NCBI GenBank assembly: GCA_030765665.1
Contig: JAVCCD010000251.1
Coordinates: 1-6,332 of the forward strand
DNA from: Candidatus Tenebribacter mawsonii
Lineage (GTDB): Bacteria > Cloacimonadota > Cloacimonadia > Cloacimonadales > TCS61
Length of the DNA stretch: 6,332 bases
Direction of reading: 5' to 3'
Under the pieces are notes generated by a model that was not told the DNA's origin, did no database searches, and saw only the letters and a list, made by a program, of their open reading frames with translations. The position numbers and the translations under genes were made by a program. Positions 1-5,398 of this stretch are shown piece after piece; position 1 is the first letter of the stretch, and each line of letters begins with the position of its first letter.

Positions 1-3
1 CAT

Positions 4-10
4 CTCCTTT
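4..10 (-). promoter_or_regulatory. Shine-Dalgarno-like AAAGGAG for a gene off the left edge
   Basis: On the minus strand AAAGGAG runs directly into ATG at 3-1. Zero spacing is too tight for efficient initiation, so the real start is probably a few codons beyond the window. It is the best purine-rich ribosome-binding candidate I noticed, in a window whose other genes have A-rich leaders, which fits the idea that this gene arrived separately. Confidence 0.35.
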
Positions 11-15
11 ATTTA

Positions 16-153
16 TACCTGCTAACCTCTTGGATTAGATTCTCCTAAACGCTCAGCACCTCAGCTCTTTACCAAAGCACCTTTAGGTGGTTTAAAGCCA
101 TCACCTGTACAACGGCTTTGGTGGGTCGTCAGCATTTCGGCTGATTCCACCAT
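16..153 (-). ncRNA. Putative structured RNA leader upstream of an off-window gene
   Basis: Unlike the AT-rich surroundings, positions 1-220 are about 45% GC by hand count (100 of 220). The stretch contains consecutive hairpins. TGGTGG 119-124 pairs with CCACCA 147-152, enclosing TCAGC 129-133 with GCTGA 140-144. AAAGCC 94-99 pairs with GGCTTT 114-119. CACC 78-81 pairs with GGTG 86-89 around a 4-nt loop. An imperfect stem lies at 22-38 (CTAA/TTAG). On the minus strand these precede a Shine-Dalgarno-like AAAGGAG at the window edge, so the segment looks like a folded 5' leader or a noncoding RNA upstream of a gene to the left. A mobile-element RNA of the HEARO/IscB omega-RNA type is one candidate, and part of a group II intron is another. 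I cannot confirm either without the gene or a covariance-model search. The ends given are those of the visible hairpins, not mapped ends. Confidence 0.4.
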
Positions 154-205
154 CTTATTTACAGCATGCAATAGCTACTTATTGCCGACTATTGCTTCTC
201 GGCAC

Positions 206-332
206 ACTATGCTGCGTACCGCTTTGATATTTCTAATTTTTCTGTTTACAAATATGCTTAATTAATACGCATAAACTTCATATATACAACCAATTGCGGT
301 ATGCAGTATGAGCGCGTGTTATATGCCGGTTA
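206..332 (-). repeat. Palindromic attC-like element A, 3' end of cassette 1
   Basis: Arms 209-222 and 296-309 pair over 14 bp with two G.T wobbles (216/302 and 211/307) on the + strand. The pairing continues past an unpaired G310 with 207-208/311-312. The loop is 223-295. The outer core box GTTATATGCC (318-327) lies just 3' of the propeller gene and overlaps its stop region. Two blocks are almost identical to element B at a constant offset of 3100: 233-255 (one mismatch in 23) and 286-313 (one mismatch in 28). The opposite core box, expected near 180-205 by comparison with B, is not recognisable. Instead there is a partly duplicated GACTATTGC / CACTATGC stretch, so this copy looks damaged or truncated on its left side. 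It could also be a generic interspersed palindromic repeat rather than a recombination site. Confidence 0.6.
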
Positions 333-1538
333 TTCTATTATCAATTTTTTAGTCGAACTCTTTTTGTCAGTACTAATTTTACATAAATACATTCCGCTCT
401 TCAAATTATTTAAGTCCAATTCTATATTTTCAATTCCAGATTCAATCTCCTTTTCCAAAATCTTTTTGCCTTCTAAACTTAGGAGTTCTATAATCCCGTT
501 TTCCGTTTTAAATTCGGAGCATTGTATTTGAATTTTATTTTTTGCAGGGTTGGGGAAAATCTCAAATTGTAATGTTTCTACAATTACATTACTTGTGCCG
601 GAAAGTTCGGCGTATTTGAGCAGGGTTTTACCAGTGCCAACTACATAGCCATTGGTTGGGGATGTGAAATGGACTCCTGCGAGTGATTCAGTTGTAAGTC
701 CTGCCCCTTCAATAGTCCAGTTTATTCCTCCGTCAGTTGTGTGGAGAATTATCCCACCACTCCCGACTGCAAATCCTTCATTCGCGTTTAAAAAGAAAAC
801 ATCAAATAATGTACGAGTTTGAGAATCAGGGTTTGTCTGTTCAAACCAGTTCTTTCCATCCTCTGTATGAGCAATAATACCACCATCACCTACAATCCAA
901 CCATTAATTGAATTAACCATGTAAATGGCATTGTAACCACCTGATGGATAATCCTGGTCTGCAGCAGTCCAATTTCCATTTATAAAATGCCGTAATATAC
1001 TTCCCCCGCACACCCAGCCTTCCTGGCTGTTGATGGGGAAACTTATGGCAGCAAATGAATCCGGGACTCCGCTTGTCATTTTAGTAACACCGCTACTGTC
1101 AATAGAATGAATATTTCCATTAATTCCACAGCAATAACCTGTATCACCCATAGGAGGAAATGAAATATCGGTAAGGGTTGACGCTGTTGTTCCATAAAAA
1201 TCCCAGTTATCTCCTCCATCAATTGTTTTATATATAAACCCACTTGACCCACCGGCATAACCTTCGTTCTCGTTTAGCATATGTATGGCATTACAATGAT
1301 ATTGGGTGGTTTGTACTTCAAAAGTTTCTCCACCATCGGTGGTGTGGTAAATTTCCGCATAATTTACACAGGTAATCCAGCCTTCGTTATCCGAAACAAA
1401 ATAAACATCAGGCATGCGTGGTGGGTCTTGTCCTGTTTGTGGGATGTTGGCACTAATATCTGTCCAGCCGTAGTTTTGTCCGTGAACGGCACTTGCTACG
1501 CTGAAAACAGTCAGTAAAATGAGTATTGATTTTTTCAT
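330..1538 (-). CDS. Secreted YCF48-like beta-propeller protein with T9SS type A sorting domain
   Basis: This 402-residue protein begins with a Sec signal peptide (MKKSILILLTVFSVASAVHG, cleavage probably near Q21). Residues about 43-310 hold seven related blades, each with a stretch like NEGW/NEGY/NGWIVG followed by TTDGG.NW (for example 51-72, 91-112, 211-231 and 253-274). This matches the BNR/YCF48 propeller class (photosystem II assembly factor Ycf48-like), which in Bacteroidota is common in exported proteins of unknown role; it does not imply photosynthesis. Residues about 325-402, starting FEIFPNPAKNKI and ending in a lysine-rich strand, form a T9SS type A sorting domain, so the product should be exported through the outer membrane and anchored or released. 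The ATG at 1538 gives a proper signal peptide. The TAA lies in the core box of element A. The leader back to the cassette boundary is about 50 nt and holds TAAATTTA, a weak match to the Bacteroidetes -7 motif. Confidence 0.88.
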   Translation of the reverse strand: MKKSILILLTVFSVASAVHGQNYGWTDISANIPQTGQDPPRMPDVYFVSDNEGWITCVNYAEIYHTTDGGETFEVQTTQYHCNAIHMLNENEGYAGGSSGFIYKTIDGGDNWDFYGTTASTLTDISFPPMGDTGYCCGINGNIHSIDSSGVTKMTSGVPDSFAAISFPINSQEGWVCGGSILRHFINGNWTAADQDYPSGGYNAIYMVNSINGWIVGDGGIIAHTEDGKNWFEQTNPDSQTRTLFDVFFLNANEGFAVGSGGIILHTTDGGINWTIEGAGLTTESLAGVHFTSPTNGYVVGTGKTLLKYAELSGTSNVIVETLQFEIFPNPAKNKIQIQCSEFKTENGIIELLSLEGKKILEKEIESGIENIELDLNNLKSGMYLCKISTDKKSSTKKLIIE

Positions 1539-1590
1539 GGTGCTTTATTTTTAGATGTTAAATTTAGCACATTTTGTCTTTTTTTTAACT

Positions 1591-1601
1591 GGCATATAAC
1601 G
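1591..1601 (-). repeat. Core box at start of cassette 1 (left half of element B)
   Basis: GGCATATAAC (1591-1600) is a perfect inverted copy of GTTATATGCC (318-327) at the other end of the propeller gene; the match extends to 14 of 15 positions. It is the outer core box of element B, cut off from the rest of that element (3297 onward) by the insertion sequence. Removing the insertion gives, on the minus strand, GCCGGCAACG followed by TTATATGCC. This parallels GCCCAACCG followed by TTAGCTG in element C. Confidence 0.6.
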
Positions 1602-1602
1602 G

Positions 1603-1619
1603 CAGTCTGTCTAATAACC
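1603..1619. repeat. Insertion sequence terminal inverted repeat, left
   Basis: CAGTCTGTCTAATAACC matches the reverse complement of 3280-3296 at 15 of 17 positions. It lies 30 bp beyond the transposase stop codon. Confidence 0.8.
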
Positions 1620-1648
1620 CATGCTAATTTGTTCAATTTTGGTTAAAT

Positions 1649-3199
1649 CTATAAATTTTTGACCAAATATAAGCCTTTTAGCGATTGATGGTAAAACAAA
1701 TTATGCATAATTTCCAAAAAATAAGATGGCTTTAAATCGCTTATTTTAAGTCTGAGAGCACTAAAACAAGTGAATAAATTTAGCAAAGCCTCTTTTAGGT
1801 AAGTTCCCAAGTTTGATATTCCAATTATGTTTATCAATCGGCGTAAATTATACGATATGAAAATTAAACCTACGTCAGAACTGGCTCTTTCTTTTGTTCT
1901 TTTTGTCATGATATGATCGAACCCCCATTGTCGTTTCATTGTTCCAAATGGATGCTCAACTATGGCTTGACGTTGCTTGTAAATTTCAGGATTATTAATC
2001 AGTGATTCCTTATTTCTTTTCAACGCTTGAGCAAACTCATGGCGCTCAATTAATCGTTTGCTTTTAGAACGTGTACATTGATCTTTTACTGGGCAAGCTT
2101 TGCATTTATTAGTTTTGTACTGCTTTACACGGTAACTCTTCTTCTCATACCAATTGCCATTGGTGCTAAGAATCTCTCCTGCAGGACAGCAATAAGTATC
2201 ATCTTTTGTATTGTAAACAAACTCGCTTACATTATATTTTTTGTTTGGCGCATTGGAGGCTGGTGATGGTATTGCTACATGTGTCTCTATACCCAGTTCA
2301 TGGCAGTTATGTATTTGCTGTGCAGTATGATAGCCTTTATCAAAGACTGCATCAAATTCATTATTCTCAACTATTGCAATGGCATTCTCTACCATGGATG
2401 TCATGGCTCTTTTATCGTTTTCATTGGTTACTTCATAATTTATTAGCAGATTGTTTGCTGCATCTACTGTCGATTGTACATTATAACAAACCTCAGTTAT
2501 AACTCCTCTAATTATCAGCTGTTTGCTATCTGGATCTGATGTTGATATTTGTTTTTCTCCACTTTCTTTTAGTTGCGTTTCCAGTGATTTATAATTCACT
2601 TTTTGTTCTTTATGCTTACTTATTTTGTTTCTTATTTCTTGGGCTTTGTCGCCATCTGCATCTGATAGAGCTTGTGTATATTCTTCAAGTTTATCATCTA
2701 TATATTTAATATGTCGGTCTATTTTCTTTTGGTTGTAATTATTTTTTTTTGAGTTCTGTGCCCTAAGTTTGGTACCATCTCCTGCTATTAATTTTCCTCC
2801 TATGAGATCAAAGTTTTTTGCAAGATTTACAGTACTGCGAAATACCTTTTTTATGGCTTTAGGATTATCTCTACGAAAATTTGATATGGTATTATGGTCG
2901 GGAGACAATCCTTTCATAAGCCACATTACTTCAATGTTTCTATTGCTTTCTTTTTCAAGTTTGCGTGACGAACGAATACTGTTCATATATCCATAAAGAT
3001 AAAGCTTAAGCAGGTCTTTGGGATTATAAGCAGGGCGACCATTTTCTCCATGATCAACACTAAAACCCATTTGCTGAATATCCAAACAATCAACAAAAAA
3101 ATCGATAAGCCTTACTTCATTATCTGAATCTATGGCCATATCCATAGAAATTGGAAAGATTGATGTTTGTTTTCTGTCTAATCCTTGTATATATATCAT
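1649..3199 (-). CDS. IS1182 family transposase (DDE type)
   Basis: This 516-residue protein catalyses cut-and-paste-type movement of its own element with a DDE/RNase H-fold domain. The N-terminal part (about 15-125) resembles the DUF772/InsH N-terminal helical DNA-binding domain: GRPAYNPKDLLKLYLYGYM near 54-72 and SPDHNTISNFRR near 99-110. Catalytic candidates are D141 in IAGDGTKL, D287 in FDKGY and E415 in VEHPFGTMKRQWGF. A charged, coiled-coil-like insert (about 155-215) lies between the first two. A cysteine cluster (C337, C338, C366, C369, C375; KCKACPVKDQC) typical of IS1182/DDE_Tnp_1_6 proteins precedes the last acidic residue. The length is full for the family, with no frameshift or internal stop. 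It is the only gene in the element, starting about 100 bp inside the right terminal repeat. Confidence 0.95.
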   Translation of the reverse strand: MIYIQGLDRKQTSIFPISMDMAIDSDNEVRLIDFFVDCLDIQQMGFSVDHGENGRPAYNPKDLLKLYLYGYMNSIRSSRKLEKESNRNIEVMWLMKGLSPDHNTISNFRRDNPKAIKKVFRSTVNLAKNFDLIGGKLIAGDGTKLRAQNSKKNNYNQKKIDRHIKYIDDKLEEYTQALSDADGDKAQEIRNKISKHKEQKVNYKSLETQLKESGEKQISTSDPDSKQLIIRGVITEVCYNVQSTVDAANNLLINYEVTNENDKRAMTSMVENAIAIVENNEFDAVFDKGYHTAQQIHNCHELGIETHVAIPSPASNAPNKKYNVSEFVYNTKDDTYCCPAGEILSTNGNWYEKKSYRVKQYKTNKCKACPVKDQCTRSKSKRLIERHEFAQALKRNKESLINNPEIYKQRQAIVEHPFGTMKRQWGFDHIMTKRTKERASSDVGLIFISYNLRRLINIIGISNLGTYLKEALLNLFTCFSALRLKISDLKPSYFLEIMHNLFYHQSLKGLYLVKNL

Positions 3200-3279
3200 G
3201 GTATAAATATACTAATTATCAGTGAATTATACCTGTTAATAAGTGCCAAACTTATCAACAATTTGAAAGTGCTTTTTGA

Positions 3280-3296
3280 GGTTTTTAGACAGTCTG
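3280..3296. repeat. Insertion sequence terminal inverted repeat, right
   Basis: GGTTTTTAGACAGTCTG is the inverted partner of 1603-1619, with two mismatches. The transposase start lies about 80 bp inward, and that leader presumably holds its promoter; I see no convincing promoter hexamers at correct spacing. Confidence 0.8.
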
Positions 3297-3429
3297 ACGT
3301 TGCCGGCTATACTGCGTGCCGCTTTTAAATTACTAATTTTTCTGCTTACAAATATATTAAATTATGGAACATAATTGTCATATTTACAACTAATTGCGGT
3401 ATGCAGTATGAGCCATTGTTAGCTGTATG
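3297..3429 (-). repeat. Palindromic attC-like element B, 3' end of cassette 2
   Basis: Arms 3305-3322 (GGCTATACTGCGTGCCGC) and 3396-3414 pair over 18 bp with a single bulged G3410 and two wobbles (3318/3400 and 3316/3402), both G.T on the + strand. The loop is 3323-3395 and contains CTAATTTTTCTG followed by TTACAAATAT, shared with element A. The outer core box GTTAGCTGTA (3418-3427) follows the stop of the second T9SS gene on the minus strand. The other outer box is at 1591-1601, beyond the insertion sequence. Without the insertion the site would be about 140 bp, near the upper end of lengths known for integron attC sites. The bulged base sits in the same place as in element A, like the extrahelical bases that guide integrase on attC hairpins. 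Confidence 0.65.
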
Positions 3430-3434
3430 TTGCT

Positions 3435-4328
3435 TTATTCAGTCTTTATGATTTTTTTTGTAAATATCTCTTTCTCAGTATTCAATTGAATCAAGTAAAT
3501 TCCATTTGGTAAGTTTTCAATATTCATTTGGATTGGGAATGAATTTGTTATTCTGCTTTCTATTAGAGTTCCATTAAAATTAATAAGTTTAATTGTCGAA
3601 AGTCCTTTTTCTAATTCAAAGTCTATGTGTATGTTTGCCTTAGTCGGATTTGGATAAACATTAATATATTCGGTATTCCTTGTTAATTCATCAATTGGGG
3701 TATATAATTTACAAAAACATTTATCACATTCAGGATTATTTAAATAGATAGCAGTATCGTTATGTTTAAAACATAATAAATCGTTGATTGTCCCTGTAAG
3801 ATAATCAGATATTGGAAAAAACAATCCACCTTTGCTACCAATTCCTTCAATCCAATATTCAGATTCTCCATAATTATTTATCTTAAATCGTCTTCTATAA
3901 TGATTGTTTTCAATTTCAATCGTATCAATGTCTGTTATTATACAGGTTCCCCAATTTAAATATCCATTTGGTGAATTTGAAATGATTGTATCTCCCACAT
4001 TCAATGAAAAGTCATAAATTAAAATTTCATAATCATAGTCTCGTAATTTGACGAATATTTGCTTTGTATCATTTTCTCTAATCGCTGCATAATAGGTCAT
4101 ATTATTTATATTGATGGTTGAGTCATCTTCAATTAGATATAATTGATTATACAATTGATTATTTATAGTAGTGTCGCCGTAAACTCCATATCTTTGTATC
4201 CATGTATGTGGACTCCAGTAACTTTTATCATTCCATATTGCATTTGAGTCTGGAAATGGATAATAATTCTGACTATAAATTGAAAATGTAATTAGAGTTA
4301 ATATTAATACTAAATATGTTTTTTTCAT
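3435..4328 (-). CDS. Secreted protein of unknown function with T9SS type A sorting domain
   Basis: This 297-residue protein opens with a signal peptide (MKKTYLVLILTLITFSIYSQ). The body (about 21-215) resembles a widespread, functionally uncharacterised family of exported Bacteroidota proteins, with RYGVYGDTTINNQLYNQLY near 46-64, a strand carrying AAIREN.TKQIFVKL near 81-95, YDFSLNVGDTI near 105-115, and YWIEGIGSKGGLFFPISD near 158-175. A short cysteine cluster (C201, C204, C206; ECDKCFC) precedes the C-terminal T9SS type A domain at about 222-297 (INVYPNPTKANIHIDF onward). Export would be by Sec and then the type IX system. Only 23 nt separate the ATG from the core box at 4352-4361, leaving little room for a private promoter, so read-through from upstream is likely. 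The stop is 7 nt from the core box at 3418-3427. Function is not inferable. Confidence 0.85.
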   Translation of the reverse strand: MKKTYLVLILTLITFSIYSQNYYPFPDSNAIWNDKSYWSPHTWIQRYGVYGDTTINNQLYNQLYLIEDDSTININNMTYYAAIRENDTKQIFVKLRDYDYEILIYDFSLNVGDTIISNSPNGYLNWGTCIITDIDTIEIENNHYRRRFKINNYGESEYWIEGIGSKGGLFFPISDYLTGTINDLLCFKHNDTAIYLNNPECDKCFCKLYTPIDELTRNTEYINVYPNPTKANIHIDFELEKGLSTIKLINFNGTLIESRITNSFPIQMNIENLPNGIYLIQLNTEKEIFTKKIIKTE

Positions 4329-4351
4329 GTCTGTTTGTTTTTTTTTGCAAT

Positions 4352-4490
4352 TACAGCTAACGGTTGGGCTATGCGTAGTGTGGGATTTTATTGCTATAAT
4401 CTTTCAATTTACCACTAATTTTGTTTAATGCTAAAAACTTCATTATTAGCACGTTACCCACATTACGTATAGCCTTTGTTGTGCAACGTA
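4352..4490 (-). repeat. Palindromic attC-like element C, between cassettes 3 and 2
   Basis: Arms 4367-4384 (GGCTATGCGTAGTGTGGG) and 4457-4474 pair at all 18 positions on the + strand, with two G.T wobbles (4373/4468 and 4378/4463). Weaker pairing continues inward (TGCTATAAT against ATTATTAGCA). The loop keeps CACTAATTTTGTTTAATG, a divergent relative of the A/B loop. The outer boxes are TACAGCTAAC (4352-4361) and GTTGTGCAAC (4478-4487). On the minus strand the end reads ATAGCCCAACCG^TTAGCTGTA, matching ATAGCCGGCAACG^TTATATGCC in reconstructed element B. The boxes approach the integron consensus GTTRRRY / RYYYAAC (GTTAGCT, AGCTAAC) but do not fit strictly. The element fills the space between the ADP-ribosyltransferase-like gene and the second T9SS gene. 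Confidence 0.68.
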
Positions 4491-4491
4491 A

Positions 4492-5112
4492 TTATGGTTT
4501 TGAGTATTTGTCGTTAATTTCTCTTGGTATGAAATAACCTTTAATACTATTTGGGTTTCTTATTGCAATCTGAATATGATTTTTTTCTTTAAACCCAGCG
4601 TTTGGATATAAATTATCTCCTTCAAAGAATACTCCTCTAACAGTATCAAATACTTGTCGTCCTAAATCTCTGTTAATCTGATGAACTGTTTCAATAACGG
4701 AACAATCTAATTTTCTAATAAGTAAATCACCTTGTTTTTCTATTGGTCTATTTTCTGGAATATTTAATTTGTAAGTTATGTTTGTATCAATCAGGAAATC
4801 GTATCCAGTCTTCAGCAATTCTAGATATTCTGTGTCCAATAAGTCCATACAAAAGCCTAAATCAATTACTGCTCCAATAACTGATGGTTTTGTAATTTTA
4901 GATTTTCCTTTTATTGGATTGTTCATCAAGTCAGTCGCATATTGTAATGCTCGTTGATAATTGTTTTCCCAAAAATAAACACCATTCCCCAACCAGTCAT
5001 AATCATTTCGGCTTTCTGATAATAAGAATCCTTTTTCACTGACAACTCTATCTCTAATTATTTCATCACAACCGTGAAAACCTAAAATTAAGCCTGCTCG
5101 TTTTGAATACAT
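4492..5112 (-). CDS. Putative PARP-like ADP-ribosyltransferase (toxin candidate)
   Basis: This 206-residue cytoplasmic protein has no signal peptide or membrane segment. Its N-terminal part reads GFHGCDEIIRDRVV (11-24) and then DYDWLGNGVYFWENNYQRAL (37-56). This resembles the PARP/ART signature in which His of an HG strand and Tyr of a G.G.YF strand hold NAD; candidates are H13 and Y46. The third position of the H-Y-[E/Q] triad could be Q181 in HIQIAIRNPNSIKGYF (179-194) or E164 in GVFFEG. I therefore read it as an NAD-dependent ADP-ribosyltransferase, probably a toxin or defence effector; the target is unknown. It starts 3 nt after a 51-residue ORF, a layout like a toxin-antitoxin operon. 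Its stop nearly touches the core box of element C, so it is the last gene of its cassette. The family reading rests on motif resemblance only. Confidence 0.7.
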   Translation of the reverse strand: MYSKRAGLILGFHGCDEIIRDRVVSEKGFLLSESRNDYDWLGNGVYFWENNYQRALQYATDLMNNPIKGKSKITKPSVIGAVIDLGFCMDLLDTEYLELLKTGYDFLIDTNITYKLNIPENRPIEKQGDLLIRKLDCSVIETVHQINRDLGRQVFDTVRGVFFEGDNLYPNAGFKEKNHIQIAIRNPNSIKGYFIPREINDKYSKP

Positions 5113-5115
5113 ATC

Positions 5116-5271
5116 TTATTTCGCAGGTAAATAATTTTGACTTAATTCACCTTTTTGGTTATAAATACCACTTCTAACAAGAAAATCTTTACTTTCTTTT
5201 TTTGAAGAAAGTAGTTTTTTTGTGTATTCTCTAAAGGCTTCTAAAAGTTCTTTATGTTCCTGATTATTCAT
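5116..5271 (-). CDS. Small 51-residue protein upstream of ART-like gene, possible antitoxin
   Basis: This short ORF begins MNNQEHKELLEAFREY. It has a charged amphipathic helix (about 4-28, rich in K and E) followed by KDFLVRSGIYNQKGELSQNY (28-47). That tail, of the form FL...GI....G.L...Y, resembles the ends of many small proteins paired with toxin-like genes, and I recognise it only as a pattern. The stop codon is 3 nt before the ATG of the ADP-ribosyltransferase-like gene, so the two are almost certainly co-transcribed and probably translationally coupled. The most natural role is an antitoxin or regulator of the next gene. No ribosome-binding site is evident; the leader is A/T-rich. The coding reading rests on the clean ORF, sensible composition and tight spacing. 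Confidence 0.65.
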   Translation of the reverse strand: MNNQEHKELLEAFREYTKKLLSSKKESKDFLVRSGIYNQKGELSQNYLPAK

Positions 5272-5334
5272 GTAATTATATTTTACAATTGCGAAATTAC
5301 AATTTTTTTTTAACTTCTAATTTTTAACTTCACA
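5272..5334 (-). promoter_or_regulatory. AT-rich leader of the small-ORF/ART pair with short repeats
   Basis: This is the probable promoter region of the two-gene unit. GTAATT (5272-5277) and AAATTAC (5294-5300) form an inverted pair near the start codon. TTTTTAACTTC occurs twice (5307-5317 and 5321-5331) with a 14-nt period. On the minus strand TAATTTCG resembles the Bacteroidetes -7 motif TAnnTTTG with one mismatch, but no -33 box at proper spacing is clear. The repeats could be operator sites for an autoregulating antitoxin. In such AT-rich DNA they could also be chance. Confidence 0.25.
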
Positions 5335-5336
5335 AA

Positions 5337-5374
5337 TTAATAGAAAAGGGACAGATACGCCCCTAATCTATTAA
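5337..5374 (-). terminator. Imperfect hairpin between gene pairs, possible terminator
   Basis: TTAATAGA (5337-5344) and TCTATTAA (5367-5374) are perfect 8-bp inverted copies. After a 2-nt internal loop the stem continues with AGGG (5347-5350) and CCCT (5361-5364) around a 10-nt loop. It lies about 25 nt beyond the stop of the small membrane protein and before the small ORF. It could end the upstream transcript, but there is no strong U-run directly after it. Confidence 0.35.
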
Positions 5375-5398
5375 CCTAAATAATAAATAAAAACAATC

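Larger units (their letters stand above)
1603..3296 (-). mobile_element. Complete IS1182-type insertion sequence
   Basis: The element is about 1694 bp and carries one intact transposase gene. Its ends are imperfect terminal inverted repeats: CAGTCTGTCTAATAACC at 1603-1619 and, read inward on the other strand, CAGACTGTCTAAAAACC at 3296-3280 (15 of 17 identical). Flanking bases are ACG at 1599-1601 and ACG at 3297-3299. These are compatible with a short target duplication, although 4-bp flanks would be ACGG versus ACGT, so the duplication length is uncertain. The insertion splits palindromic element B and separates the propeller gene from the upstream cassettes. The intact open reading frame and well-kept ends suggest a fairly recent insertion. 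Confidence 0.85.

Noticed and set aside
61..153. 30-codon ORF on the minus strand (begins MVESAEMLTTHQ)
   Set aside because: It overlaps the hairpins almost completely, has no ribosome-binding site, and is better explained as structured RNA. It could still be a leader peptide if the reading frame proves conserved.
1..180. Group II intron 5' domains
   Set aside because: There is too little sequence between element A and the left edge for domains I-III, and no typical intron 5' end is seen. It is kept only as an alternative for the left-edge RNA.
301..531. 76-codon + strand ORF
   Set aside because: It lies antisense to the end of the propeller gene and inside element A; composition is hydrophobic shadow sequence with no family resemblance.
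1281..2996. Several + strand ORFs of 62-98 codons, and a 60-codon minus ORF in another frame
   Set aside because: All are shadows of the propeller gene and the intact transposase, which have clear domain signatures in their own frames.
1599..3300. Definite 4-bp target duplication of the insertion sequence
   Set aside because: The 4-bp flanks are ACGG and ACGT. Only ACG is repeated, so I list the duplication as uncertain.
206..3429. CRISPR array or composite transposon bounded by elements A and B
   Set aside because: There are no regularly spaced short repeats and spacers. A and B are in the same orientation but have their own paired boxes with other neighbours, and the transposase element has its own separate terminal repeats.
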